A stretch of DNA of 64,000 nucleotides, taken from Macropodus opercularis. Taxonomy: Eukaryota; Chordata; Actinopteri; Anabantiformes; Osphronemidae. Below are positions 25,401 to 36,700 of this stretch, piece after piece. How positions within the stretch are numbered: the first letter of the stretch is position 1; every line of letters begins with the position of its first letter. Where the stretch lies: the NCBI GenBank assembly GCA_030770545.1, contig CM061091.1, positions 14,874,501 to 14,938,500 of the forward strand. Reading direction: 5' to 3'. The translations under genes were made by a program, and so were the position numbers. The notes under the pieces were generated by a model. It did no database searches. It was not told the DNA's origin and was given only the letters and a program-made list of their open reading frames with translations.

Positions 25401-28335
25401 GTATATGCGTCCTCTTTGTATCTGTCATCACTGTTACTCAGCAGGACCATCTACAGATGAGAAGGGAAACAGCAAGTACAAATAATCAGCTGCTTACTGT
25501 GCTGTAAGAGCACATATCTAAACACAGGAGGCCAGGGTCGTCCACATTCAGCTCTTTTACTAGCCTTTCTGGTAGTTGCTTGATCCTTTGGGTTTGGGGT
25601 CTTTGGCACAATACATTAAAAGACTTGACAAACATACTTGTCTTGTATCACAACTGTAACAAAGGAGATTTAAAGAAATGTTTCTGTTTTGGAATCATTT
25701 GATGTTTTCTCTTTTAGCGAAACACGATGTTCATGTGAAAAAAGAGACGCCTTCCCCAGTGAAGACTTGCTCATTCGAGGAACAAATTAAAGGTTATTTT
25801 GCTTTTCTGTTCTATTATACACAACTACATCTGCTTGGTTATCAACTGTGCCTTGGCAGCTGTTTGTTTCCTTACCTGTAAACATTTGCTTCTTGCTTTG
25901 ACTCCTATAGTTCTGGATGGAGCCCTTATGCCCTCAATGTTGCCTTTGGTGAAGAGAGAAGAAGTCACTCCAATGGAAGTGACCAGCAACCTCCAGCCTT
26001 CTGGGGTGTTTAAGGTGAATAGATTTGATATTTTCTTTTTTTTCATGTTTTCTTGTTTTGTGAATATTATTAGCAATTAAAAGTAGCGTAGTGGTCATGC
26101 TTACACTAAAAAGCACTTTTTTTAGTGCCAGCAGACTGAGGATCTGTGTCCATCCCAGCAGAACGCAGACTTGGCTACAGGACATCTAAATAAAAACATA
26201 GCATTCTCCAACAACCTCCCTCCATCTGCAGGAGACTCTGACAAAGGCCAGTCTCCTGTTTTCTCTGAACCCTTAAGTACTATCCAAAAGCAAGATATTG
26301 TTGCCGCCAGCTCATTCCCTGTGCCTGCGGATTCCCTGCTCCAAGGTTCACAGCAGTTTCTTCTAGAGCCCAGAGAAGGCCTTGGCCAGGAGAGGCCAAG
26401 CAGCAGCTCTGGAGCTGTGGGAAGACTGTGTGGGGAACCTACACACCAACAGCAACAGTTGTCGCTATTCCCTCCAGACGAAGTGGCTCAGCTGGAGGAA
26501 GCGGTGAGACAACTTAAAGCCAAAGGATTCTGTAGCTTACCACTTCAGTCAGATAACTCGATGGCCAAACAGCAGCAGCAACACATTCAGCACCAACAGC
26601 AGATCCAGGAACATCAAATCCAGCAGCAACAACAGCAGCAAATCCATCACCAACAGCAACAAATCCAGCAGCAACAGCAGCAGATCCAGCAACAGCAGCT
26701 TCAGCAGCAGCAGCAGCAGCAGGTTTTGGAGAGCTTACAGCAGCAGCTGTTTCAGTCTCAGATTCAGATGCAGTGCAGCATGTTTCAAGATGCTTCTCAG
26801 AGCAAGAACACAGAACAGCAGAGCTCATCACAAGGAGTGGTACCCAACCAAGGAGATCCTTTCCAGCAGGCTCAACAGCAGCAGCAACAAACGGCTCTGT
26901 TTCAGCAGGCAAACGACCTGCTTTCTATCCAGACCGAATTCCTCCAGCAGGCGCCCTCTCATCCTTCACCGCCCATGTTCCACAATCCCAGCCCTTTGGG
27001 TGACGCGCCGGATTCACAGGGAGGCCTGTTTCAGAAAGCCTCCCCGGGGCAGGTCCAGGCAGCTCTATTCCAGAACACTATGACCGTGCTGCAGTCGCCA
27101 GAGCAACAACCTTCGACCCCTGGACTTTTCCTTCCTCAGACCTCCCTACCAACCCAGCTCACAACCAATAGTTCACAACACCAACGGCAGCAGCTGGCCT
27201 TCCTCAGTGCTCTACAGGCCCCGGCCTCTGAGCCACAATCAGTGTTTCAGCCTCAGGCTCAGCTCTCCCCCATCCAGCAGAGAAGCCCCATGGAGCAGCA
27301 GCAATCTGGCCAGCTTCAGTCCCATACACAGCCATCCCAGCAGGCTTCCCTTTTTCAGAATATGTCCTCACATTCATCTGTGAACACCCTCTCCACAGGC
27401 CAGCAGCAGCAACAGCAGGCTGGCCTACTGTTCTGCAACAGTCCCCTCTCCACATCGGACCAAGCCTCTAGCCTCCTGTTGACCAGCAACAGTCTAGTTT
27501 CTCAAGAGCCCCAAAACCCCTCTATGCTTTTTTCCCAAGCCAGCATGGTGCCAGTCAACCAGCAGGATCGCTCGGAGCCCATGGCCTTGGGGAACCCCAC
27601 CCACCCTCAACAGCAAGTCATGTTTCAGGACCAGCAGCCTATGCAGCTGGGTAGCAGCTCAAACAGCCAGCAGGAACAGCCTGTGGGCCTCTTCATGCCT
27701 CAGTCAAACATGGCCTCTCTGCCGGGAGGACTGGCTCAAGAGCTCACACAGTCGACGATGTTTGCCACACAGAACGGCGTGGCAAATCTCCAGACAACCA
27801 CCTCTTCCCCCGTGCAACAGCCAGGGACTCTGTTTCAGACCGCCGTCAGTGGGACTATCAGTCAGTCCAGCCAGCCTCAGCAACCAGGGCTGTTCCTCTT
27901 TGGGATGCAGAACGGTAAGAAATTGTCCACCTACTATAGATGTGCAAACCTGAAGCAGAGTTTACACAACAGGTTCAAATATGGTTCTGCTTCCACTTGA
28001 TTTCTAAATTGACATGTCAGTGCTGTCAGATTATAGACTAAAAAGTTTCAGCATCTGCTTTTTTTTTTGTCTGTGTACTCAAGCCTTTCATCCCCTTTTT
28101 TGCAGAATGTGGCCAGTTGATGAATGCTCCAGGGGACACGCTGTCAGATCAGATAATAGCCATCAGCCAGTCTGGTCAGAACCAAAGAGAGAGTGACGCA
28201 CACATCCAGTCCCTGCTCAACCAGTCCCTGGCTCAGTCTGGGGCCGTGCAGAACAACATATCTGCCTCTCAGAAGATTGATGACCTGCTCGTCAGCCTGC
28301 AGGAGTCGGGCAGCAGCATAACTCGTTCATACTAA
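9569..28335 (+). CDS. nfat5: NFAT5 (TonEBP), osmoregulatory Rel-family transcription factor, complete
   Basis: Nuclear factor that binds tonicity-response elements and drives osmolyte genes under hypertonic stress. Exons: 9569-9641, 18640-18765, 20332-20944, 21705-21891, 22049-22239, 22394-22566, 24244-24378, 24461-24513, 25124-25256, 25718-25792, 25911-26014, 26126-27914, 28106-28335; total 1293 codons plus TAA, against 1531 aa in human. The N-terminus MPSDFISLFSGDLDL matches the family's start, including the LxxxLxL export-signal region. A basic RKSRKR motif in exon 3 is the likely nuclear localisation signal. The Rel-homology DNA-binding loop YLTEGSRGSVKD is at about residues 312-323, followed by the IPT/TIG domain (about 450-570) and conserved CSFEE and VTPMEV motifs. 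Exon 12 (1789 bp) is a Gln-rich activation region with many LFQ/MFQ motifs. The C-terminus KIDDLLVSLQESGSSITRSY matches the family end. Exon phases agree throughout. Confidence 0.97.
9642..18639. other. nfat5 intron 1 (9.0 kb)
   Basis: Long first intron with donor GTAACA and acceptor TCTTCACAG. It contains a GT microsatellite (10455), a T-run (about 14678-14693) and a short GT run (about 15328). No conserved exon, RNA gene or clear transposon was recognised; the open frames here are short and lack family resemblance. Long first introns often carry enhancers, but none can be called from one sequence. Confidence 0.6.
10455..10495. repeat. (GT)n microsatellite in nfat5 intron 1
   Basis: About 20 uninterrupted GT units. 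Confidence 0.95.
18766..20331. other. nfat5 intron 2
   Basis: 1.57 kb intron between the exon ending HVS and the large exon 3. No further exon or element was recognised. Human NFAT5 has alternative exons in this part of the gene, so an unrecognised one is possible. Confidence 0.45.
20945..21704. other. nfat5 intron 3
   Basis: 0.76 kb intron, GTGTGT donor and TTTGTTGCAG acceptor. Nothing else was seen. Confidence 0.5.
23361..23887 (-). mobile_element. Tc1/mariner-type transposon relic in nfat5 intron 6
   Basis: A 0.53-kb element with long imperfect terminal inverted repeats. The left end (CAGTACTGTGCAAAGGTTTT and on to about 23440) is matched in reverse complement by the right end (about 23820-23887), and TA dinucleotides flank it. 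Between them the minus strand encodes a decayed C-terminal Tc1 transposase fragment: WPPQSPDLS followed by a stop and IWDHMKRQKDVRNPT, the segment around the last catalytic acidic residue. The N-terminal DNA-binding half and most of the catalytic core are missing, so it is non-autonomous. Confidence 0.85.
26569..26730 (+). repeat. CAG/CAA glutamine repeat in nfat5 exon 12
   Basis: Codons for interrupted poly-glutamine (His and Ile interruptions), about residues 769-822, built from mixed CAG and CAA. A second short block lies at about 26875-26890. Gln-rich activation segments are normal in NFAT5. The mixed codons should limit slippage. Confidence 0.9.
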
Positions 28336-31300
28336 CCTTAACACAACTATAAGGAATACTATAAAATGAATGAAAGTAACTTGCAAGTACACGTTCGATA
28401 TTCGTATGTTTCCCTCAGAGCTGAAGATTTATTCAGGAAGACAAGTTAATATGTTGCTGGCCCTGCTTTGCTGGTCTCTCCCCAAACAAGTGTCATTAAT
28501 GCTAATTCAGTTTTTGGTTCGGTGGTTTTGCCAGGACACTGTTAAAAAATGTGATGTCCTATCGTCATAGAAAACTTTTTTGTCTGTATAGGCAATAACT
28601 TGGTAGATTTTAAAGTTATTAATCTGTTTTTTGTATTTATCTTACTAGCGAGGTCATCGGCAGCATCGTTTGGTTCTGGTGGTGTTTTGTGCAGTTCTTC
28701 AAATTGTTTAGTGGTTTCTGTGATTATTTTTCCCTTTAATACCGTTTGTATTTTATCAGAGTTTGTAGTACGGCAGTACAGTTTGGACACTGTGTTGTGT
28801 GTAGTTAAATGCATTAATGCTGTTAGTTGACATGAGTTTGAAGTTACTGACACGTGACCACACAGTGCATGTGTGCTGCGTGAAGGTTGGGGACAGAAAG
28901 GAGGCGGACAAGTGAAGCGTAGAAGATGTGGAGATATGAGTAAAAGATACTTCACTAGACACTATAATACTACTTCTGTATTATAATGATACTGTATGTA
29001 GGCGCAACCAATTATTTTAAATGTACATGTTGGCACTTATATAAATGTTGTAGCACCTAGCTTGCACACGTAAGGCCCTCTGGCTGCCTCGCATTGACCA
29101 CGTGGTACGTTTAGCTTTTTAACGAAGGACAGAAATCAACTATGGTAGCGCAGTGAAGTTGGCCATGTCCATCTGTCCGTCTGTTCCAATACTGAATGAA
29201 TCCATCGTTCAATATTAGAAACTCTGCAGATGCCTCCACAGTGTACAGACCACACTTTGATATCAAACGTCTTCAGGCTCAAACTGTGTCTGTTTGCTGC
29301 TTTTTAAACCGCTTCTTCCTCCCATGCATTTCAGTGGTGTGAGTTGTTGAACGTGTGATGGATGGAAGACATACATTCAGTACTTTTAATGTACGGGACC
29401 ACGTTACACACGCAGGGTGCAGTTCGACCCCACACAAGGTCGTTCTGATTGTTTCAGTGCCTCTTAATCATTGTTAGCTGTGAGAATACTCATGCAAGTT
29501 CAGTAAGAATAGAATGTGATATAGTACATTATTATCTTAATTACAAGATTTAATTATTAGTTTTATCATAACATAGCATATGTTTAGTGTTGTTTTGCAA
29601 AATCATTATGCGTCAGGCACGCGTGAATTGGCATAGTATTCTGTGACCAGTCTTATTTATGGGAGGCATTTACTGACTGTTGAGAAATGAGATTTTGTTG
29701 ACTACAACTGTACAGATCTACATTGCATCTAGGTTAAAGTATTCTCATTCAGGATCAAAGCCTGTTTTAACTGTTTTGTTGTAAATGCAAACCTGTACAC
29801 GTTCAGACAGACGTAACATTTGGACCAAAGTTGCATTAATCCTGGTGACAGGCCAGTTTTATGGCTCATGAGCTCTTATTTGATTTTATCCTCCCATTCA
29901 CCTTTAAGACAAGCAACGTTATTTTGCCTTCTGAGTGTACAGGTTGTTTTGTTTGGTGTGATGCATTGATGACACACGTTTCTTTCTGTTTGTTTGTTGT
30001 GTTTTGGGGAGAAGTGTACGCATGAACAAGGGGCTGGTCTCTGATGATGGCAGACTTAGCTCTGTTTATTGCCTCAGCTGTTGTCTTGTTTTCCGTGTTA
30101 CAGTTGGTTAGAAATACGTGAACAGCGTTAACATTTTACATACTGTCAAATCTGAAGCTTTTGATGTTTGATCACAGAGAGTACAGTATGTAAACCTGAC
30201 TAATGTGATCTGAGTGTTTTTAAAGGGACCCACTCCTGAAGGAAAGTGACTTTGGAGAAAAGAGCTATCTGTGATTGGCTTTCTTCAGCTAGTGAAACTG
30301 AAAAACTGAGTTATTTGTTATCATTTGTTCTAGAGTGTTTTTGTGTTGGTGTGGCATCTCTATCACTTATCTGACAAGCACACTTTGGCTGACGTTTGTT
30401 ACTGTCTGAATTGTTTCTCTTAATTGTATGGTATTCACTGTAGTGATGACAGTGACATGTTCTGGATCCTATGTCTCTAAATACTTTAACTGGCACTATG
30501 TGACAATAACTGCTTTGTAACCTCAACATAACATAAACATTCCTATGCAGAATTATGATAGCAGGGTAAAGTCAAATTTTAATGCATAAAAATACTTCAA
30601 TGTAGGACTGAATCACATTATTTTAATTGTTAATTATAGTACAAAATGCCTTAAGCCTCCTAATGTTTATTTCTAAACCTATTGGGAGGTAATTACTCTT
30701 GCTTCGTTTGTGTGTTTACAGTATAACTGCAGATCAGAGATATACAGGAATGTGACTAGTTGTGCAGAAAAGGGGGTAATGTTCTCATTTTTGTCAAGAT
30801 GTTGCCATTTTCATCAGTTTCTTGGAACAAGATGTGGTTTTCTTTACACATTACCAGGTGTTTTAATATCAACACACTGTGCTGATTGCTATCACATCTG
30901 TAAACATGTGCCTTGAGAGGACGTTTGTAGCAGCTGCCAGACTGATGCCTTACCCTTGTTAACTTTTTAACACCTAATGAAGAAGAATGTTTCAAGCCAT
31001 AAGACTTTTAGGCGTGCTCGACAATGACCAGATAAATGTGTTGTGTAAGGTCTGTCTAACCTGAAGTATCTATTGCATTTAGGTTATACAACATAGATGC
31101 AGACAGGCTTTCTCTGAAACTGCTATGCAGCTAATATACTGTAAATGTAGATCTGTTTTTGAATATATATTTTTCTATATAGCCTCTTCCATTTTCCACA
31201 TAAATGTTCAGTCTATTATTTATGTTGTTTGTGTGCAACCTGAAACCAATATTAAATCTTTTTTCAACGTCAAGAAACAAATCTATCTTGTCAGAACTCA

Positions 31301-32055
31301 TCTCAGTTGGGTTTCTTTAGACAGGCATCACTGATTGTGTGTCAGTTTTCTTCCCTTCTTGCATTATACCTACAGTTTATTGTACAGTGGCGCTTATTTG
31401 TTCTAATTTCTCACAGAGTTATTCCAACACAGTTGATCAGTTTGTTTGATTTCATTCCTGAAAAATGCAATTTGCCTTTTTGTTTCCTACCATGTGAACA
31501 ACTGTCAAATAGTCACCTTTGGGAGGAAAAAATACAAACTAAACTAAAAACTGTATATTTGGCTCGTGTTGGGACATTTCTGTTCTCTTGCAAATACATT
31601 TCTGTAAAACTGCTGCTACCTATATTAAACATATGTGCTTCAACTATTGAGCCTTTTAGTTTTTATTTTATGACTTTGGTGTGAACTGCTGGTTGTCTAC
31701 ACGATGGAGATCAGCTAATGGCAAAACATGTTATGATCAAATATATTCATTCACTATTCTTTATTTTTTAACAGAAACTTGTTTTAGCAGGGAACCTAAC
31801 TCTACTGGACAAATTATTTAAATGCACATATGATGATGTGAGACTAGGTGAACCACCAAAAATAAACTGTTTATGTTTTATAGTTATTATAATTTTTATT
31901 ATTATTTATTTGAAGTTGACAAAGATCTAGAAACTGACAGACTGGTGGTCCTTGGGACTTTATAGCTTCTTTATATCAATTTAGAGTGTGGTAATTCGTC
32001 TATGGCGTCATTTTGAAACTGAGTTCAAGTTAGAAAAACCCGCCATAACACTAAC
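28336..32055 (+). other. Long nfat5 3' UTR and spacer before kars1
   Basis: 3.7 kb of AT-rich sequence without recognisable coding exons; NFAT5 is known for a very long 3' UTR. Candidate poly(A) signals include ATTAAA at about 31250 and AATAAA at 31861-31866, the latter about 0.3 kb before the kars1 start. Open frames in this stretch have no family resemblance. The transcript end is not resolved. Confidence 0.5.
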
Positions 32056-32142
32056 AGAAGAAGAAGAAGAAGCATAGTGGGTGGCGGTAATGCGCCACAA
32101 CGCTGGATGCAGCCGCCATAAAAGGAACAGAAGAAGAAGAAG
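32056..32142 (+). promoter_or_regulatory. kars1 proximal promoter: GAA tracts flanking a GC dyad
   Basis: Two (GAA)n tracts (about 32056-32072 and 32129-32142) flank GGGTGGCGGTAATGCGCC and GCAGCCGCC. The block ends about 40 bp before the kars1 ATG. It probably marks the core promoter or 5' UTR of this housekeeping gene, but the start site is not resolved. Confidence 0.4.
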
Positions 32143-32179
32143 AGGCAGCAGAACGGTCTTTGAGCGCTGCATTAAGAAC

Positions 32180-32520
32180 ATGGCTAACGTGACAGCGGCA
32201 GAGGGAGAGAAACTCAGCAAAAAGTGAGCGTTTGCATTCATTCTGTAGCATGTGAAACATCCTAAAACCTTTAGACGCTGTTATTTTTAATATTTAGTTG
32301 TTTAAGCCGTTATTGGCCTTTGTTCTGTGCGATGCAATGTTACATCAGGTCAGTGCGATAGCAAGGTGAGGGGTCCATATGCAGGGATAGTGGAAGCCTA
32401 CATGTACCAAGATCCACTTCTGTCTGTCTGGTAGTTGTAGTCTTTAAGGTAACAGTCAACAAAATCATCACAACGTCTAGAATATAAATGAACCGTCGTC
32501 TTCCACTTATGTATTATAAT

Positions 32521-32583
<63 letters not shown>

Positions 32584-33642
32584 TGATGCTTTGTCGGGCG
32601 AATTAACTTTATTAAAAGTTTCTGTCACATATAAGAAATATGGAGAGTAACGGACTTTTCTTCGTTCATCTGTAATTATTTTACTCAATTGCAGTAACAT
32701 TAAATGCGTCACATTCTTCCTGGCTAAGCGAAAGCGAAAATAAACTGCGTTATCTAATAAATGACGCATGTATTGACATTAGGATTTGTGGTTTACAGGA
32801 ATTGGTCGTGGTACAGTCTACCACAGTTTTACTACACAACAATGTTTTGTGCTGTGTGGGGAGTCAAAGATGGGCTTTGCCACATATGCTGTAACCTGAT
32901 TTTCTATAAATGTCTATTTTCTCAGGTCTTTCCGCTGACTGGTATAGTTCAGCATGCACTGTCTGGTTAGGGCAGCCAGGCAGCAGCTGTGCCAAGCCTT
33001 TGCGTTCAGGGGACAGTGGTTAAAATATGCCCCCCCATGCACAGCTGCAGTCCCTGCTCAATTTAATGGGAACCGTTGGGGAGGTGACAAAAGGTTGGTG
33101 GCTTTTCTGTTGCAGTGAGAAAAACAACCAACCTTTTGTTATCGTAGCAAATGTGGGAACGTGGACGTTTGTTCTCTATTTTTTAGCTTTTGCTTAACAT
33201 CCACACAATTTATAGTTTTATAGTCGTATCATTAACGTCAAATTCATCTTGTGACACATGTTTGATTACATTATTCTTACCAGTGAGCTGAAGAGGCGAT
33301 TGAACTCAGCAAAAAGTGAGCGTTTGCATTTATTCTGTAGCATGTGAAACATCCTCAAACCTTTAGACGTTGTTATTTTTGATATTTAGTTGTTTGAGCT
33401 GTTATTGACCTTTATTCTTTGCGATGCAATGTTACTAAATGTTACATCAGGTCAGTGTGATAGCAAGGTGAGGGGTCCATATGCAGGGTTAGTGGAAGCC
33501 TACATGTACCAAGATCCACTACTTTCGGTTTGGTAGTTCTAGTTTTTATGGTAACAGCAATAGTCTATTTTACCAGTCAATAAAATCCCAACGTCTAGAA
33601 TATAAATGAACAGTCGTCTTCCACTTATTTACCATGCATTGT

Positions 33643-33731
<89 letters not shown>

Positions 33732-36700
33732 GTGATGCTTTGTCGTGCAAATTAACTTTATTAAAAGTTTCCGTCACATATAAGAAATATATAGACATAA
33801 CGGACTTTTCTACATTCATCTGTAATTATTTTACTCAATTGCAGTAACATTACATGCGTCACATTCGTCCTGGCTAAGCGAAAGCGAAAATAAACTGCGT
33901 TATCTAATAAATGACGCATGTATTGACATTAGGATTTGTGGTTTACAGGAATTGGTCGTGGTACAGTCTACCACAGTTTTACTACACAACAATGTTTTGT
34001 GCTGTGTGGGGAGTCAAAGATGGGCTTTGCCACATATGCTGTAACCTGTTTTTCTATAAATGTCTATTTTCTCAGGTCTTTCCGCTGACTGGTATAGTTC
34101 AGCATGCACTGTCTGGTTAGGGCAGCCAGGCAGCAGCTGTGCCAAGCCTTTGCGTTCAGGGGACAGTGGTTAAAATATGCCCCCCCATGCACAGCTGCAG
34201 TCCCTGCTCAATTTAATGGGAACCGCTGGAGAGGTGACAAAAGGTTGGTGGCTTTTCTGTTGCAGTGAGAAAAACAACCAACCTTTTGTCATCGTAGCAA
34301 ATGTGGGAACGTGGACGTCTGTTTTCTATTTCTTAGCTTTTGCTTAACATCCACATAATTTATAGTTTTATAGTTGTATCATTAACATAATATTCATCTT
34401 GTGACACATGTTTGATTACATTATTCTTACCAGTGAGCTGAAGAGGCGATTGAAAGCTGAGAAAAAGGCGACTGAGAAAGATGCCAAGCTCAAAGAACAG
34501 GTGGAGCAAAAGAAGGAATCCAATGACCAGGCAGAGCAAAATGCCTATGAGTTGGACGAGGCAACTCTTGACCCAAATGTGAGCTTTTTTTTTTTTTTGC
34601 TCATCTTTCTCTTCCTTTATTATAATAGATACATGTTGGTCTTTTGTATAAATACAATCATTTGTTTCCCTTTAAATTAGCAATACTTCAAGATCCGCTC
34701 TCAGGCCATCCAGGATCTTAAGGGAACGGCTGAGGACCCATACCCACACAAATATCATGTGGATTTGTCACTAACTGAGTTCATCGAGAAATACAATCAT
34801 CTACAGCCCGGCGATCAGCTCACCGGTGTGGTTCTTAATGTTTCAGGTACCAGGAATGTTTTATGGTTTTAAATTTATATTTTTCTCAGCAGTAGAGCTT
34901 TCTTTAAACTTCTTTCATCTTTGTTAGGCCGTGTCCATGCCAAGAGGGCCTCAGGGGCCAAGTTGCTTTTCTATGACTTGCGAGGTGAAGGTGTGAAGTT
35001 GCAAGTTATGGCAAACTCAAGGTACAATGACATAAAGAAAATTGTATTTGTTTGCTTTGCTTTGTAGGGTATCTTGCGTTTGTTTTTAGTGTACACTTTA
35101 GTATACTGACCATATCTTTAAGAAATATGTCTAATAACAGCCAATATTTTACTGTTAGGAACTACAAGTCTGAGGAGGCTTTTGTGGCCATCAATAACAA
35201 GCTGCGCCGTGGTGACATCATTGGTGTCCGAGGTAATCCAGGGAAGACAAAAAAGGGAGAGTTGAGCATCATTCCTATTGAGATGACCCTTCTGTCACCG
35301 TGTTTGCATATGTTGCCCCACCTCCACTTTGGCCTCAAAGACAAGGTAAAAAATGTTTTATGTATGAATGTATGTATATGTCAATGCATTTTGTTAAATA
35401 GTTTCGCAGAAATTACTGTTTGCTATACTGAGTATGAGAGAAGAGAAGACACTAGTTTATTTAGTACACTTTTATTGTCTTCTTCAGACATTTTACTCGT
35501 GTTTAATATCGATATTTGCTTGTCTTACCACAAGATTTTTTTTTTTTTTAATACAATGTTCTCATCAATGCACTAATGTTTTGTACATCAGAAATTAAAA
35601 ACCCAAAATACTTTGGTGTTTTTAATGTGAGCAGCATCTGTTGACAAAGGTTATACAATAAAACCTATGTAAAGCACTTTTATTGTAATTCTCGTTTTAA
35701 CTCTGAAGGAAACTCGATACCGCCAGCGCTACTTGGATCTGATTCTCAACGACTATGTAAGGCAGAAGTTTATAACTCGCTCCAAACTAATCACATACCT
35801 GCGCAACTTCCTGGACCAGCTGGGATTTTTGGAGGTAAGAATTAGTGTCTGTATTCTGTGAAGACATTTAAATTGATTGAATATGATTTACTCAGAACGG
35901 TGATTTTCACCAAATACAGTAGATGCTGTTGGTTATATTGAATGTTTTTTACATTTAAAGGAATTACGCTTGATTGTTAAGTTGACAATTGCATATGTTT
36001 TGCACACACTATAGATTGAGACACCAATGATGAACATTATTCCTGGTGGAGCAGTGGCCCGTCCATTTGTTACTTACCACAACGAGCTGGATATGAACCT
36101 GTACATGAGGATTGCTCCTGAGCTCTACCACAAGGTAACGGCAGGCTTCATTTTCCAGACTTGTTCTCCTTCAGTAATTAATTGCATGTAGTAAATTGGT
36201 TGCCTCCGTTTCATGTCAAGCCTTTGGATATGTTGCACTGAAATGTCTAACCACTTCAAGTTTTAACTGAAAGAGCATATTTATTAAATGTCAGTTTTCA
36301 TCTCATGTCTCATAGATGCTTGTGGTTGGTGGGATGGACAGAGTGTACGAGATTGGCCGTCAGTTCAGGAATGAAGGCATTGATCTTACTCATAATCCAG
36401 AGTTCACGACCTGTGAATTCTACATGGCCTATGCAGACTACCATGACTTGATGGAAATCACAGAGAAACTCCTGTCAGGTAAGAGAAACCACACACGGCC
36501 CCATGTGGGTACTGAACATAGTCAATGTGGAATGTTGCTGAGTCAAGGTTTCCCTAAGGGAAAGGTGTTGTCCTGACTGTATAGTACACTGTGCCAAAAG
36601 GGAGTGTCGACACATTTGGCTGCTTGCTTGTCAGAGCAGCTCAGTGGGCCTTTTTTTCCCATAATGTTCCAGTCACACCCTAAAATTACACAAAGAGCTC

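Larger units (their letters stand above)
32211..33302 (+). repeat. kars1 tandem duplication, copy A
   Basis: First copy of a roughly 1.1-kb unit made of the last bases of exon 1, all of intron 1 and the first 19 bases of exon 2. The unit restarts directly at 33303, where an exon-2 head (TGAGCTGAAGAGGCGATTGAA) runs into an exon-1 tail (CTCAGCAAAAA) and its GTGAGC donor. The breakpoints share only two or three bases (AA). Divergence from copy B is patchy, from about 8% to under 1%. Confidence 0.95.
33303..34454 (+). repeat. kars1 tandem duplication, copy B
   Basis: Second copy, about 60 bp longer because of a larger TG microsatellite and small insertions. Its right end is the genuine exon 2 (acceptor CAG at 34431-34433), which continues into AAAGCTGAGAAAAAGGC beyond the repeat. 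Confidence 0.95.

Noticed and set aside
26569..26730. Unstable CAG expansion in nfat5
   Set aside because: CAG and CAA codons are mixed and interrupted by His and Ile codons; Gln-rich sequence is normal for the family.
28542..28955. 137-codon minus-strand open frame after nfat5
   Set aside because: Low-information sequence in the probable 3' UTR; nothing supports a gene.
31307..31684. 125-codon open frame after nfat5
   Set aside because: In AT-rich 3' UTR-like sequence, with no domain or splice context; chance frame.
32761..32970. 69-codon open frame present in both kars1 duplication copies (also 33911-34120)
   Set aside because: It crosses the acceptor of the mitochondrial exon in a different frame. 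The presequence frame fits phase and composition; this one does not.
33647..33847. Cys-Val repeat open frame in kars1 intron 1
   Set aside because: Translation of a TG microsatellite.
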